Part shown: positions 32,522-40,100 of the stretch, in pieces
How the letters are laid out: each line of letters begins with the position of its first letter
Position numbering within the stretch: the first letter of the stretch is position 1
Source of the DNA: Chitinophaga silvisoli
GTDB lineage: Bacteria > Bacteroidota > Bacteroidia > Chitinophagales > Chitinophagaceae
DNA length: 64,000 nucleotides
Reading direction: 5' to 3'
Assembly: GCF_003412465.1 (NCBI RefSeq)
Contig: NZ_QTJV01000019.1
Location: 57,705 to 121,704, forward strand
The notes under the pieces: generated by a model
Told to the model about the DNA's origin: nothing
Seen by the model: the letters and a program-made list of their open reading frames with translations, nothing else
Database searches by the model: none
Translations under genes and position numbers: made by a program

Positions 32522-33976
32522 ATGAAATGGTTTTCAAAAAAATATGCATATCCTTTAGTGGTGGTGGCGATGATCGTCAGCGTGCTGTTGCAGGTAGTGT
32601 GGCTGCGGCAGTTGTATAGTTCGCAGCAGGTGCAGGTGAAGCGTGACCTGGACCAGGTGGTGACGAATGTGGTGAAGAGCAGTAATTACCTGAGTATGTT
32701 GCCGGGAAATGAGGGGAATGAAAATTTCCTGAGCTTCTTTCAGTCGCCGGAGTGGATTCAGTTCAAGGAGGCGTATAGCAGGATGCGGGGGCATAAGGTA
32801 ATGAGCCGTTTTGAGTCGGACGTGAAGGGGGATAGTTCTATAGTTGATATCAGTATCAGGATTCCAAATAAAACGTACGAGCGCAAGCCGCACAAAGTAC
32901 AGCGTGTGTTTGAACATGGTGAAACGATGGAAGAGCAGCTGCATTTGGATTCAGTAGAGTATTACCGCCTGGATAGTCTGGTGCGTCAGGAATTGCTGAA
33001 GAACCGGATAAACGTCAAGTACTTTATCATTAAATATGACTGGGAGACGGGTGTGATTATGAATAAGCATACGGCTGCGGAGGTAAAAAATGCGGATTAC
33101 CGGAGTGAATCCTACAGCTATAATATCCGCTTGTATAACAATTTTCAGTTGGTGGTACCTTCATTGGAGAGGGTAGTATTTTACAGGATGCGGTATTATT
33201 TATTATCCTCCTTTTTTATGTTGTTATTAACCGGGGCTGCGTTTTATTTTGTGTTCAGATTGATGAAGCACCAGAACATTTATGCGCAGGCGAGGATTGC
33301 TTTTACCAGCAACATGACGCATGAGCTGAAGACACCTGTGGCAGTAATGGAGGCAGCCCTGGATGCGATCACACGTTACCAGCTTACAAATGACCCGGAG
33401 AAATTGTTGCAGTATATCAATATCAGCAAGACAGAACTGCACCGCCTGAATATGATGATAGAAAAGGTGCTGAACCTGGATGAAGCAGATAGTGGGGAGA
33501 CGAAGTTGCGATCTGAATTGTATGATGTGCAGCAGGGATTGGAGCAGGTAGTGAGGTCTATGCAGTTGCAGCATACCTCAGCAGGCATACATTATCATCC
33601 TTCAGCGGAGCCCTGTTTCCTGGATGGAGACCCGGTGCACCTCACAAATGTATTTTATAACCTGATAGATAATGCGCTGAAGTATGGCGGCAAAGATGTA
33701 CAGGTGAATATCACTTGTCATTGTACCGCAGATAATATTGTGATCAGTGTTAAGGATAATGGGCCTGGAATTGCGAAGATTTATCATGCACGGATCTTTG
33801 AAAGGTTCTTCAGGGTGCAGGATAATGTGGATGTACATAATGTGAAGGGCTCCGGGTTGGGATTGAATTATGTAAAGCAGATAGTGGAAAAGCATGGAGG
33901 AAAGATCCGTGTGGTGAGTGATTTAGGAAAGGGAACAGAATTTATCATAGAATTACCTGTTTATAATGAAGTATAA
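32522..33976 (+). CDS. Sensor histidine kinase
   Basis: This 484-residue membrane kinase has two helices (about 8-29 and 228-247) around a periplasmic sensor of about 195 residues. The cytosolic part shows an H-box FTSNMTHELKTPVA (His267), N-box NVFYNLIDNALKYGG, DNGPGIAKIYHARIFERFFR, and G-box GSGLGLNYVKQIVEKHGG. It phosphorylates the response regulator that overlaps it by 11 bp. It diverges from the outer-membrane receptor, which is probably a target. The signal is unknown. Confidence 0.93.
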   Translation: MKWFSKKYAYPLVVVAMIVSVLLQVVWLRQLYSSQQVQVKRDLDQVVTNVVKSSNYLSMLPGNEGNENFLSFFQSPEWIQFKEAYSRMRGHKVMSRFESDVKGDSSIVDISIRIPNKTYERKPHKVQRVFEHGETMEEQLHLDSVEYYRLDSLVRQELLKNRINVKYFIIKYDWETGVIMNKHTAAEVKNADYRSESYSYNIRLYNNFQLVVPSLERVVFYRMRYYLLSSFFMLLLTGAAFYFVFRLMKHQNIYAQARIAFTSNMTHELKTPVAVMEAALDAITRYQLTNDPEKLLQYINISKTELHRLNMMIEKVLNLDEADSGETKLRSELYDVQQGLEQVVRSMQLQHTSAGIHYHPSAEPCFLDGDPVHLTNVFYNLIDNALKYGGKDVQVNITCHCTADNIVISVKDNGPGIAKIYHARIFERFFRVQDNVDVHNVKGSGLGLNYVKQIVEKHGGKIRVVSDLGKGTEFIIELPVYNEV

Positions 33977-34643
33977 AGTTTTATATGCGGAAGATGAGCT
34001 AACGCTGGCGCAGATCATCAGTGATGGTTTGCGGCAGAGCGGGTATGAGGTGGTATTGGCTACGGATGGCAGTCAGGCCCTGGAATTGTTTCAAAATACA
34101 CCGCCGGACATCTGTGTGCTGGATGTGATGATGCCTTTGAAAGATGGGTATACATTGGCGGAGGATATCAGAAAACTGGATACGGGTGTGCCGATTATAT
34201 TTTTGAGTGCCAAGTCCTTGCCGGAAGATGTAATCAAGGGCTTTAAGAGTGGTGGAAATGATTATCTGCGGAAGCCTTTTAATATGGGGGAATTGCTGAT
34301 CAGGATGGAGTCTTTGCTCAGCAGGTTTGGAACGAAGCAGGACACCGGGTCTGTATATACATTTGGCAGTTGTAAGCTGGACCCGGTGACACAGGAGTTG
34401 GAGACATCTGCCGCGAGGTATACCTTGTCTTACAAGGAGGCCGCGTTGTTAGAGCTGTTGCTGCAGAACAGGAATACCCTGGTACCGCGGCAGGTGCCGC
34501 TGCTGAAGATCTGGGGTGATGATACGTATTACAATGCACGTAGTATGGATGTGTTCATGTCGCATTTGCGAAAGATGCTGAAAAATGAACCGGGCGTGCA
34601 GTTGATGAGTATCAGGGGTGCGGGGTATAAGTTGATTGTTTAA
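33966..34643 (+). CDS. OmpR-family response regulator
   Basis: This 225-residue protein has a receiver domain (1-118) with the acidic pocket Glu9/Asp10, phospho-acceptor Asp53 (VLDVMMPLKDG) and Lys in FLSAKS. It then has a winged-HTH of the OmpR/PhoB class (about 130-225: LSYKEAALLELLLQN, PLLKIWGDDTYYNARSMDVFMSHLRKML, IRGAGYKL). It overlaps the kinase by 11 bp. Its likely binding sites are the GGTTAAA boxes at 32446-32472. The 3' end overlaps the convergent hydrolase by 32 bp. Confidence 0.94.
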   Translation: MKYKVLYAEDELTLAQIISDGLRQSGYEVVLATDGSQALELFQNTPPDICVLDVMMPLKDGYTLAEDIRKLDTGVPIIFLSAKSLPEDVIKGFKSGGNDYLRKPFNMGELLIRMESLLSRFGTKQDTGSVYTFGSCKLDPVTQELETSAARYTLSYKEAALLELLLQNRNTLVPRQVPLLKIWGDDTYYNARSMDVFMSHLRKMLKNEPGVQLMSIRGAGYKLIV

Positions 34644-35463
34644 AGAAGCGAATGAGTTCATTACATAATAGATCAGGTTGTTCTTCCTGGATATAATGCC
34701 CGCAATCGGGGATGATGGCATTGGTGATATCGGGGGCAAGTGCTTTCGTGATATTGTAAGCGAGGTGGCCGAGTCCCTGTTCTCCTCCTATTGTTAATAC
34801 GGGCATTGGTAGTATTGTTTTGTTATCGTCTATATCCTGTAGTACGGCGCGGTAGTAGTTGAGACTGGCGCTTAATTTTTCCTGCCGGCTGTAAGTGCGG
34901 CAGTATTCGCTGATAGTAGCGTCATCGAAGACTTCTTTTTTGAAAGCCGAGTTTTTATAAAAATAGCTGAGGTATTCTTTTTCTTTTCCTGCGATCAATA
35001 ATTCAGGTAGGTCCTGTACCTGGTGGAAGGCGAACCACCAGAGGGCTTTGTTATTTCTGGGTAGTAAGGGTAGCTTTTCCAGGTATTCACCTACAGGAGG
35101 TACGTCCAGCAGGGCGAGTTGTTGTACTGCATTGGGGAATTGGGCAGCATAACTATATGCGACAGATGCGCCCCAGTCGTGGCCGGCAAGGAAGATGTTG
35201 TCATAATTGAGTTGTAGCATCATGTTGTGAATGATGGCAGCAATATGTTTTTTATCAAATGAAGCCGGGATGCCGGAATCGCCCATGCCGGGAAGGTCTG
35301 GAGCGATGACGTGGAAACCTGCTGCTGCAAGTATTGGCATTACAAATCGCCAGGAATAGCTGGTTTGTGGCCATCCATGCAAGAGTAAAATTACATCTTT
35401 GTTGTTGGAGCCGGCGCTGCGGTAGCTGATTTGAAGCTTGTCTATCGTGATCGTTTTGTGCAT
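34612..35463 (-). CDS. Alpha/beta hydrolase, epoxide hydrolase-like
   Basis: This 283-residue protein has the oxyanion motif HGWPQTS (29-35), PDLPGMGDS and the classical elbow GHDWGAS with Asp96 as nucleophile. A cap domain includes LWWFAFHQVQDLPELLIAGKE, and the His is in DCGHYIQEE. I start at the ATG at 35463. It resembles the hydrolase at 1020-1892. It diverges from an HxlR regulator across GTAYTTAC boxes, and a TAGTTTTG element lies 21 bp before the ATG. Substrate unknown; likely an epoxide or ester of a small molecule. Confidence 0.87.
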   Translation of the reverse strand: MHKTITIDKLQISYRSAGSNNKDVILLLHGWPQTSYSWRFVMPILAAAGFHVIAPDLPGMGDSGIPASFDKKHIAAIIHNMMLQLNYDNIFLAGHDWGASVAYSYAAQFPNAVQQLALLDVPPVGEYLEKLPLLPRNNKALWWFAFHQVQDLPELLIAGKEKEYLSYFYKNSAFKKEVFDDATISEYCRTYSRQEKLSASLNYYRAVLQDIDDNKTILPMPVLTIGGEQGLGHLAYNITKALAPDITNAIIPDCGHYIQEEQPDLLCNELIRFFKQSTYTPHP

Positions 35464-35484
35464 AATTCTGTAATTTTTTATGGG

Positions 35485-35542
35485 CAAAACTATCTTAGTA
35501 TTTACCTTTAGTCAAGTACTTACCGGAAAGTTCGGTACTTAC
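35485..35542. promoter_or_regulatory. HxlR-type repeats and hydrolase promoter
   Basis: GTATTTAC or GTACTTAC occurs at 35498, 35516 and 35535 (18-19 bp apart) in the divergent gap. The minus-strand -7 element TAGTTTTG (35485-35492) lies next to the first copy. The boxes would cover the -33 region of the hydrolase promoter, so HxlR binding there could block or help RNA polymerase. Inferred. Confidence 0.5.
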
Positions 35543-35580
35543 TTTTTAGTAAAAATTGTTGATCTTAAATTGGTTGTGAG

Positions 35581-35910
35581 ATGGAGAAATATAAATTAGG
35601 GGATAAGGTGTTTGATTGTCCGGTTGGCCTGGCATCGAATGCGATCAATGGGAAGTGGAAGTTGCAGATTTTGAATTTGCTTTCGCAGGAGGAATGTATG
35701 CGGTATGGGAATTTAAAGAGGAGGATAGAGGATGTGTCGGAGAAAATGTTGATACAACATTTGCGGGAGTTGGAGCAGGATGGGTTGATAGAGCGGAAGC
35801 TGTACCCGGAGGTGCCGCCGAGGGTTGAGTATGCCTTGACGGAAGTGGGTAGACAGATCATCCCGGTAATAGTAGCATTAAAACAATGGGGGCAGTTATT
35901 TAGGATTTAA
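35581..35910 (+). CDS. HxlR-family transcriptional regulator
   Basis: This 109-residue protein is the minimal HxlR winged HTH: FDCPVGLASNAINGKWKLQILNLL (about 11-34, with the conserved Cys before Pro), EECMRYGNLKRRIEDVSEKMLIQHLRELEQDGLIERKLY and a wing PPRVEYALTEVGR. It diverges from the epoxide hydrolase-like gene and is probably its regulator. The Cys may sense reactive compounds, as in YodB-like relatives. Confidence 0.92.
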   Translation: MEKYKLGDKVFDCPVGLASNAINGKWKLQILNLLSQEECMRYGNLKRRIEDVSEKMLIQHLRELEQDGLIERKLYPEVPPRVEYALTEVGRQIIPVIVALKQWGQLFRI

Positions 35911-35973
35911 TATCAACAAAAATCCCCACCACCAAAAGGCAGCAGGGATTGGAATTTATTGCTTCAAGAAAAA

Positions 35974-36468
35974 TTACTTCTTCAACTCCCACTCCGGCCT
36001 GATATAATGACAAGTATACCCATTCGGATGCTTCTGCAGATAATCCTGGTGTTCTTCTTCCGCATCCCAGAAATCACCCGCCGGCACCACTTCCGTCACG
36101 ATAGGGTTATGATAGATCTTCGCTGCATCCAGCTCTTTGATCAACTCCTCTGCGGTTTCCTTCTGCGCCGCATCCAGGTAGAAGATTGCTGAGCGGTAAG
36201 ATGTACCTATATCATTGCCCTGACGATTCTTCGTAGTCGGATTATGAATCTGAAAGAAGAACTCCAATAATTTACGATAAGAAATTACCTCATCATTGAA
36301 TTCTATCTTGATCCCTTCTGCATGGGTGCCATGATTCCTGTATGTCGCATTCTTCACATCGCCTCCCGTATAACCCACATGTGTATTGATCACGCCCGGC
36401 AGCTCACGGATGAGTTCCTCTACTCCCCAAAAACAACCACCAGCAAGTATCGCAGTTTGATTAGCCAT
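35974..36468 (-). CDS. msrA: Peptide methionine-S-sulfoxide reductase MsrA
   Basis: This 164-residue MsrA has the catalytic GGCFWGVEE (Cys at about 12), the VGYTGGDVKNATY loop, the HAEGIKIEFND motif, and a C-terminal region ending GYTCHYIRPEWELKK, where an extra Cys may resolve the disulfide. It reduces methionine-S-sulfoxide in proteins with thioredoxin in the cytosol. It stands alone. A perfect palindrome, TGATAATTATCA, lies 18 bp before its start and may be a Fur/PerR-type site. Confidence 0.95.
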   Translation of the reverse strand: MANQTAILAGGCFWGVEELIRELPGVINTHVGYTGGDVKNATYRNHGTHAEGIKIEFNDEVISYRKLLEFFFQIHNPTTKNRQGNDIGTSYRSAIFYLDAAQKETAEELIKELDAAKIYHNPIVTEVVPAGDFWDAEEEHQDYLQKHPNGYTCHYIRPEWELKK

Positions 36469-36486
36469 GTTATCTCTATTTTATAC

Positions 36487-36498
36487 TGATAATTATCA
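36487..36498. promoter_or_regulatory. 12-bp palindrome upstream of msrA
   Basis: TGATAATTATCA is perfectly symmetric. It resembles half of a Fur/PerR box (TGATAAT...ATTATCA). The link to a peroxide or iron regulator is an inference. Confidence 0.35.
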
Positions 36499-36742
36499 TC
36501 TTTTGTGCCAAATGAAAAAGCGCCTGACAAAAGAGCATGTATGGAACGATTGTCACGAAATTCATTATGGTATTGGCATTCAATCTGGTGTATTTGCTAA
36601 AATTAACTGTAATATGGTCAGTAATAAGTTAATTGCAACTATTATAGAGATTTCATCCTCTTGCATGAATGCCCATTACCTACTTGCTTAATTACATTTT
36701 TATTTTATATCTTGCCGGCAGATTGTTTAAATTTTAACCCTG

Positions 36743-37168
36743 ATGTTCGTAATAATCAACATTAAACAAGCGGGACGTAAACATGCCATTCTTGAAAAAC
36801 AACAAATAGAGCTGGATGATATTGGCCCCAATCCTACTGTAAAGGACCTGATCACTGCTGTGGTCAAACAACAGGTAAATGCTTACAATACTAAAAAGCC
36901 GGGGGCAAATGCATTACCATACCTGAGCAGTGAACAAATGGAGGGACAAGCTGCTAATGGAAAGATCGGTTTCGGAAGCATTTACAATGAAGAAAAAGCA
37001 GATCTGACCAGAGCACAGGAAACAGCACTACAAGCTTTTGAAGATGGCATGTATGCCATATTTGCCAACGAGGAAGAACTGAAACAATTAAGTGATCATT
37101 TTGAGCTTAACCCTGATACAGTTATCACCTTTATTCGATTAACATTTCTTTCCGGTAGCATTTGGTAA
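36743..37168 (+). CDS. Small beta-grasp-like protein paired with DUF4132 gene
   Basis: This 141-residue cytosolic protein has an N-terminal beta-hairpin (FVIINIKQAGRKHAIL...IEL, residues 1-26) and a helix TVKDLITAVVKQQVNAY, which looks like the ubiquitin-like beta-grasp start. The middle, GKIGFGSIYNEEKADLTRAQETALQAFEDGMYAIFANEEEL, then D.FELNPDTVITFIRLTFLSGSIW, completes a mixed fold. The C-terminus has no GG. It lies 24 bp before the 1667-residue DUF4132 protein and is surely co-transcribed with it. The fold is inferred; the role is unknown. Confidence 0.65.
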   Translation: MFVIINIKQAGRKHAILEKQQIELDDIGPNPTVKDLITAVVKQQVNAYNTKKPGANALPYLSSEQMEGQAANGKIGFGSIYNEEKADLTRAQETALQAFEDGMYAIFANEEELKQLSDHFELNPDTVITFIRLTFLSGSIW

Positions 37169-37192
37169 CCGGACCCTAAATTTATTTTTAAG

Positions 37193-40100
37193 ATGAATGC
37201 AAAAGAATTCCTCGCTACGAGGATTATCCCGGATTTTGAGAAAAACCTGATCAACACTTTACAGTCTGTGTACAAAGGCGAAGCCTCACACGAGCTGCTT
37301 ACACCACGCAATGCTGAAGTAGGCCTGGTTTTATTGGGACAATTAGAAGGGTATACTGTTGACCGCAACGATTATACTACTGATATTAAATTCGGTAGTC
37401 CCCGCTACGAGGGCATGGTGAAGTTGCTGCCTGACAATGAGTGGGATGATCCCGAAATGTATAACCTGCTCCGTTATATTTATGGTGATGAGAAAGCAGT
37501 ATATGTAAGAATTGCCTGGAAGAAATTTCCCCGGCTTAGCTACCAGAAAGGCTACTACCGCCGCTCTTTCCGCTCCCCGGGCAAAAGAGAGCTGTACCTG
37601 CCCAATCAACTCGATTTCCTGGTGAACACGATCTTCCAGGTTTATCAAAGAGATTATGGCGATATTTATACCTATACTGCTTACGATACCAGCATCACAG
37701 AACAGATCATCTGGGATCATCAGGAGTCCATGAGCTACCTGTATTACATCTGGGCAGCTGCATTGGACGAGGGGAATGAGGAAGTATACAAGCTTGTAGA
37801 GGATATTGTATTCAATAAAGAGGAAACCGGAAAGGTTACGCACAATATTATCAAGGCCCTGCTGACAAGCGAGCGGGAAGACTGCTGGCAATTGGTAGAG
37901 AAACTCCTGATCGCGGCACAAAGACAGGAAGGCTTAAGACAAAGCATCGTTGAATCCATTGATACCAGTACTATCGGTGCTTTCAAACATATGCTGAAAG
38001 TGATTGCTGACAACAAGCTCGCTCGTTTTGCTGCTGTGATCAGGGCCATCGATGTATGGGCCGGTGTAAGCTGGGAGGCAGAAAAGGAATCTGCTATCCA
38101 TGCTTTCCTGGGCAAAGCATGTACTTACATGTTCGATACTGCCAAAATACCGGAAGGCATTCAAAGTAAGAATAACGCAGATGTATATATGGCCCTGTGG
38201 GCACAGGGGGTGCACGATCTAGAACTGACATTGCCTTATCTGCATGAGTTAATGCAGTCGACATCAGAAGAGAAACGTGTAATTGCCGTAAAGTTCGCAA
38301 TGGAAGCCAGTCACTTTCAGCTGGATCTGCCTGTGATCATGGCAGGACTTGAAGATGAAAGTCTGGCTGTAAACGGGCTTGCTGTGAATATGCTGATCAT
38401 GCGTATGTACTACAATGCTAAGCACTATGATACCTATTATCCGGGCCTTTTTGATAAACTGCACCAGATACTGAAGCGCTCCGAAGTAAAAGAAAAGAAC
38501 TATAATGGCATCGCCTTTTCATGGTTACATATCTCCTATAGCAGGAGCAATGTACTCTCTGCCATGCTCTCCCTGGTTTTAGAAAAAAGCGAACGACTGG
38601 ATATTGTGCTTTCTTACTATGATGAGATGGCCCTGGATGTAAAAGAAAAACTGGCAAAAGTATTACTGCCTGGATTCGCGGTTTACTATTGGGATAGTAA
38701 CAAGACTGAAACCCCCGTCACCGGTTTCCAGCGCGACTTCGCCATGCGCATTCTGAAAGAAAAAGGCGAATTCCTGCAAAAAACGGCTTTTAATGTACTG
38801 GATACGTTACAATTGAATGCCGATGAAAATGCAGTGCTGGTTGATATGCTCAAACGCAAGAGCAGCGGTATGAGAAGCAGGGCTATTGGCGTTTTGTTAA
38901 ATCAGCAGGATGAGTTGTTGCTGCATGCTGTCACGGCGCTCTTGCAGGGAGATGTGGAACAGCGCCTTGCCGGCCTGGATATTGCCAGCCAGTGTAAACA
39001 ACGTAATCGCCTCACCGCGGAGCTTACACCATTGCTACTGGCATTTAAAGACAGGAAGAATATCTCTCCGAAAGAAGAGATCTTACTAAAAGAACTCAGC
39101 ACTGATAGTGCCATTGTATATAATGAAGAGAATGGATACGGTTTGTATAATCCTGCACTTATACAGGAACCTGTCAAGCCCCTTGTTGACCCGCATGATT
39201 ACTACGGTCAATGCGTAGCAGAGATTCCATTTGGTTTCTCACAGCCAACAACATACATCCAGCAGGAACTCCGGAAACTCATTGAGCTCTTTCTTGCTAA
39301 CCAGGATTATGAGTATGAAGTAGAAACTTGGGATGAAGCAAAACATAAGTTACTTTTAGGAAATGGCTTCCGTAGTAAATATGTAAGAATGCCTGAAGGA
39401 CTGAGTCCCGGAGAAAAATATGCTTCGTATCCATTGCCTGAGGTCTGGAAACAATGGTTTGAAGCATCCGGTCTGCAGCCCATAGATCTGTTTTTGCTGG
39501 ACGAAATAGCCCTGAAACCCCAATATTTTTACGGGTTTAATAATGCAGAGCCCTTTGTATTCGACTTTATTCCAAAGTTGAATGATTATCTGCCCGCAGA
39601 GATCACAAAGGAAGTGCGTACTGGAAAACTCCACCTGATCGCGAATGCCTTCAGTGCATTGCGCCTGATCTTCCCATATGCTGAGCGGACTGCATACCTG
39701 ATTGGTGCTACTACGCGGTTATTTGCCCGCATACCGGAAGAACGCCTCGCTACAGGTAATTATAACTATGGCTGGCAGTCGGAACAACACCTGAACTGGT
39801 TCCTGCAAAAGATCTACCTGTCCCAGATCCCTGATCATTTAGTAGCTGCTGTATGGCAAATCTACCACTGGCGGCAGTTTAGCGGCTTGAAAGAGAATAT
39901 TCCAGTGTACCTGGCACCACTGGAGCTGTTTTGCAAAGCATTTAGCCTGGGCATCATTCCTGAAAGTGAAATGTACAGGGGCCTCCTCTCACGTAGTGTG
40001 ATCCGGGACTTATCTACCTCCCGCAGGACCAGTGTACAACGTGACTATTTTACCCGGTATCCCTTCCTGCAGGATATGTATCTTCGGGTAAGAGAGCACC

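Noticed and set aside
35920..35970. Possible terminator after the HxlR gene
   Set aside because: Only a 6-bp stem (AATCCC/GGGATT) with a long loop and no clear T run.
36467..36691. 74-codon frame between msrA and the beta-grasp gene
   Set aside because: Mixed composition with no family pattern; contains a palindrome near the msrA start and seems non-coding.
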